Shown here: positions 61,563 through 64,000 of the stretch, one piece after another
How the letters are laid out: the number at the start of each line of letters is the position of its first letter
How positions within the stretch are numbered: position 1 is the first letter of the stretch
Source of the DNA: AP-15 sp963702685
GTDB taxonomy: Bacteria; Pseudomonadota; Alphaproteobacteria; ATCC43930; CGMCC-115725
DNA length: 64,000 nucleotides
Direction: 5' to 3'
Assembly (NCBI GenBank): GCA_963702685.1
Contig: CAVPDQ010000021.1
Span: 1 to 64,000 of the forward strand
The notes under the pieces: generated by a model
Seen by the model: the letters and a program-made list of their open reading frames with translations, nothing else
Database searches by the model: none
Told to the model about the DNA's origin: nothing
Position numbers and translations under genes: made by a program

Positions 61563-63679
61563 GCGGGAACGCAGCGCTGCCGGCGATGCTGGCGGCCAAT
61601 CCGCGGCTCGACCGATGGGTCTCCTTTCCGGCGCCGGGGCAGGTCAGGGTCGCCACCGGCCGGGTCGAGATCGGCCAGGGCGTGCTGACCGCGATGCGCC
61701 AGATCGCCGCCGAGGAGCTCGATGTGGCGCCCGCGCGCATCCTGCTCGAATCGGGCGACACCGGGCTGACCCCGAACGAGGGCTACACCGCCGGCAGCCA
61801 GTCGATGCAGGTCGGCGGGGTCGCGCTGCGCCAGGCTTGCGCCGAGGTGCGCGCGCTCTTTCTCGACCATGCCGCAACAGAGCTCGGTTATCCCCGCGGC
61901 GATCTCGTGGTCGATGACGGCGCCGTCACGTTGCGGGGTGTGGCGACCGGCCACGACTATTGGTCGCTCGCCGGCGCCGTCGATCTCTCGCGCCATGCCC
62001 AGGGCGGGGCAGCGACCAAGCCGGTCGGCGATTACAAGATCGTCGGCCATGATGCGCCGCGCGTCGATCTCGCGGCCAAGGTGTTTGGCGAGGCCGCGTT
62101 TATCCACGACATGACGCTCGACGGCATGGTCCATGCGCGAGCCGTGCGCCAGCCGCGCCGGGGTGCGGTGCTCCGCAGCGTGGACGAGGCGGCGATCCGC
62201 CGCGCTGCGAAGGGCCCGATCGATATCCTGCGCGACGGCAATTTTCTCGCCATCCTCGGCGCCGACGAGACCGTCGTCGAAGCCGCTGCCGCGGTCGCGC
62301 CAAATTACGTCGCCTGGGACGAGGTCGACGCCATCGCGCCCTTTCAGGAAGAGGCGCGCTGGCTGTTGCAGCAGCCGTCGAACGACCGGCTGGTCGGCCC
62401 GCCGCCGGCCGATCCCGTCGCCGCGAGCCGGCACGAGGCCTCCTACACGCGGATGCACGTCGCCCATGCCTCGATCGGACCCTCCTGCGGGCTCGCGCTC
62501 TATCGCGACGGCCACCTCGAAGTGTGGACCCATTCGCAGGGGGTCTATCCGCTGCGCGACGCCTTGGTGCGCACGCTGAAGCTGGATCCTGCGGCGATCT
62601 CGGTCAGGCACGTGCAGGGGCCGGGCTGCTATGGCCATAACGGCGCCGACGACGCCGCCGCCGATGCGGCGGTCTTGGCGGTGCGGCGGCCGGGGCAGCC
62701 GATCCGGGTGCGCTGGCGGCGCGACGAGGAGTTCGGGTTCGAGCCGGTGAGCCCGTCGATGGTGGTGCGGGCCGCCGCCGCGCTCGACGGGTCGGCGCGG
62801 CCGATCGACTGGACCACCGAAATCTGGAGCGGCCGCCACGGCAGCCGGCCGGGCGGCGGCGGCAATCTGCTGGCGGCCGAGGCGCTCCCCGACCCGCCGC
62901 CGCCGGCGCCGCTCAACGAATCCTCGGGCGCGCCCGGCGCCGGCACCCGCAACGGCGAGCCGCTCTACGACTTCGCGCAGAAGCGCATCCTCCACCACCT
63001 TGTTGCCGAGACCCCGGTGCGGACCTCCTCGCTGCGCGGGCTCGGCGCCACGCTCAATGTCTTCGCCATCGAATCGATGATGGACGAATTGGCCGAGCGC
63101 GCCGGAGTGGACCCGGTCGCCTATCGGCTCTCGGTGCTGTCCGACCCGCGCGCCCGCGCCGTCGTCGAGCGGGCGGCGCAGATGGCGGGGTGGCGGCCGG
63201 GGAGGCCCTCCGGCGCCGGGCATGGCCGTGGCATCGGATTTGCCCGCTACAAGAACCTCGCCGCCTATGCCGCAGTCGTCGCCGAGGTCGAGGTCGATGA
63301 GCATGTTCGGCTCGCGCGGGTCTGGTGCGCCGCCGATGCCGGGCTCGTCGTCAACCCCGACGGGGCGATCAACCAGCTCGAAGGCAACATCGTCCAGGCG
63401 GCGAGCTGGGCGCTCAAGGAGGGGGTGCGGCTCGATGCGGGCGGCATTGCCTCGCGCGATTGGGAAACCTACCCGGTGCTCCGCTTCAGCGAAGTGCCGG
63501 AGATGGCGGTCGAGCTGGTCGAGCCGGCCTGCGACCGGCCCCCGCTCGGCATCGGCGAAGCCGCCGGCGGCCCGGCGGTCGCCGCGATCGGCAACGCCGT
63601 CGCCTCAGCACTCGGCACCCGCCTGCGCGACCTGCCGTTGACCCGCGAGCGGATCATGGCGGCGCTGCTGCGGGCCTAG
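61559..63679 (+). CDS. Molybdenum hydroxylase large subunit (molybdopterin-binding)
   Basis: The 706-residue subunit belongs to the aldehyde oxidase/xanthine dehydrogenase large-subunit family, isoquinoline-1-oxidoreductase-like branch. Visible motifs are VEIGQGVLTAMRQIAAEEL, NEGYTAGSQSMQ, AKVFGEAAFIHDM and the active-site region GIGEAAGGPAVAAIGNAVA, where the Glu is catalytic. No FAD-binding subunit is adjacent, so electrons may pass to a cytochrome or an external FAD protein. The substrate is probably an N-heterocycle or aldehyde but cannot be fixed from sequence. Confidence 0.92.
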   Translation: MSGNAALPAMLAANPRLDRWVSFPAPGQVRVATGRVEIGQGVLTAMRQIAAEELDVAPARILLESGDTGLTPNEGYTAGSQSMQVGGVALRQACAEVRALFLDHAATELGYPRGDLVVDDGAVTLRGVATGHDYWSLAGAVDLSRHAQGGAATKPVGDYKIVGHDAPRVDLAAKVFGEAAFIHDMTLDGMVHARAVRQPRRGAVLRSVDEAAIRRAAKGPIDILRDGNFLAILGADETVVEAAAAVAPNYVAWDEVDAIAPFQEEARWLLQQPSNDRLVGPPPADPVAASRHEASYTRMHVAHASIGPSCGLALYRDGHLEVWTHSQGVYPLRDALVRTLKLDPAAISVRHVQGPGCYGHNGADDAAADAAVLAVRRPGQPIRVRWRRDEEFGFEPVSPSMVVRAAAALDGSARPIDWTTEIWSGRHGSRPGGGGNLLAAEALPDPPPPAPLNESSGAPGAGTRNGEPLYDFAQKRILHHLVAETPVRTSSLRGLGATLNVFAIESMMDELAERAGVDPVAYRLSVLSDPRARAVVERAAQMAGWRPGRPSGAGHGRGIGFARYKNLAAYAAVVAEVEVDEHVRLARVWCAADAGLVVNPDGAINQLEGNIVQAASWALKEGVRLDAGGIASRDWETYPVLRFSEVPEMAVELVEPACDRPPLGIGEAAGGPAVAAIGNAVASALGTRLRDLPLTRERIMAALLRA

Positions 63680-63705
63680 CCCGGCCTAGCCCGGCCTAGC
63701 CCGGG
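63664..63705. repeat. 10-base tandem repeat after the molybdenum hydroxylase gene
   Basis: The unit GCCTAGCCCG recurs three times with a fourth partial copy around the stop codon of the large-subunit gene. It creates extra TAG codons directly after the true stop. It is a short tandem duplication with no clear role. Confidence 0.8.
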
Positions 63706-64000
63706 TCAGGCGGGCGTGTCCAGCAGACGCTCGATCTCGCCGACGATGCGGCGATCGGTCGGCGCCACCTGGGCCGGCCAGGCGCCGGCCAGCGCGCCAT
63801 CGGGTCCAATCAGGTATTTGTGAAAGTTCCAGCGCGGCGTGCCGGCTTCGCCGAGCGTGTCGGCGATCCAGCGGTAGAACGGATGGGCCTCGCCGCCGAG
63901 CACCCGGCATTTCTCGGCGAGCGGGAAATCGATCGCGTACCCGGTCGTGCAGAATTCCTTGATCTCGGCCGCCGAGCCCGGCTCCTGCCGGCCGAAATCG
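63706..64000 (-). CDS. Glutathione peroxidase, 3' part (cut by the window edge)
   Basis: The visible part contains FGRQEPGSAAEIKEFC at the window edge, then HPFYRWIADTL and the signature RWNFHKYLIGPDG. These are characteristic of bacterial glutathione peroxidases/BtuE-type thiol peroxidases. The catalytic Cys (or Sec) and start lie beyond position 64000. The gene ends 26 bases after the convergent large-subunit stop. Confidence 0.88.
   Translation of the reverse strand, partial: DFGRQEPGSAAEIKEFCTTGYAIDFPLAEKCRVLGGEAHPFYRWIADTLGEAGTPRWNFHKYLIGPDGALAGAWPAQVAPTDRRIVGEIERLLDTPA

Overview
The window is high-GC DNA from an alphaproteobacterium, most likely Rhodospirillales-like. The best evidence is the long, tightly packed minus-strand block fur - olsB - olsA - miaB - phoH - ybeY - corC - lnt - XRE regulator - metK - trmB, preceded by nfu, tsaB, rimI and a MucR/Ros regulator. 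That order and the MucR family are alphaproteobacterial hallmarks. A phasin, a TPP-controlled thiO-thiS-thiG cluster, a UbiK-like protein and a molybdenum hydroxylase pair fit the same assignment. I see no rRNA, tRNA, CRISPR array or intact transposase.

Layout. 0.1-5.0 kb: a receiver-domain protein, a methyltransferase, an ArsR regulator with a metal-efflux-type permease, a decayed HigB/HigA-like toxin-antitoxin locus, a small membrane protein and a periplasmic Cache-like protein. 5.0-21.5 kb: the co-directional minus-strand housekeeping block for tRNA modification, translation, membrane lipids, lipoprotein acylation, peptidoglycan lipid II flipping and branched-chain amino acid transamination. 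21.6-24.2 kb: a MarR regulator and an OmpR/EnvZ-type two-component pair. 24.2-30.6 kb: phasin, TetR, proC, a YbjN-like protein, ubiK, the thiamine cluster with its TPP riboswitch, and a Crp/Fnr regulator. 30.8-37.0 kb: a flavin monooxygenase-like protein, an esterase, DUF29, a zincin, a pterin dehydratase, a PagL-like lipid A deacylase and a large two-fold repeated outer-membrane-type protein.

37.0-48.3 kb is the accessory, disturbed part. It holds dispersed and palindromic repeats, a lower-GC island of unrecognised genes (38.98-40.64 kb), rearranged AbiEii-associated fragments, and several catabolic genes (IlvD/Edd dehydratase, isocitrate-lyase/PEP-mutase family, amidohydrolase, DUF2252) that each carry reading-frame breaks. 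48.3-64 kb returns to mostly intact genes: an MBL-fold hydrolase coupled to a CobW GTPase, DUF1275, a DASS/TrkA-C transporter with a duplicated 3' end, an XRE regulator, leuA behind a probable leucine attenuator, a PEP-CTERM protein, a second CobW GTPase, an LVIVD-type protein divergent from a molybdenum hydroxylase pair, and a partial glutathione peroxidase at the right edge.

At least twelve genes contain apparent frameshifts. Several lie in short homopolymers, and they hit genes that should be under strong selection (lnt, nfu). Base-level sequencing or assembly error is therefore a serious alternative to real decay, and it limits every pseudogene call here. The most interesting regulatory signals are the leuA leader peptide with terminator, a perfect palindrome straddling the marR start codon, and a dispersed repeat whose copies begin in or at the stop codons of neighbouring genes.
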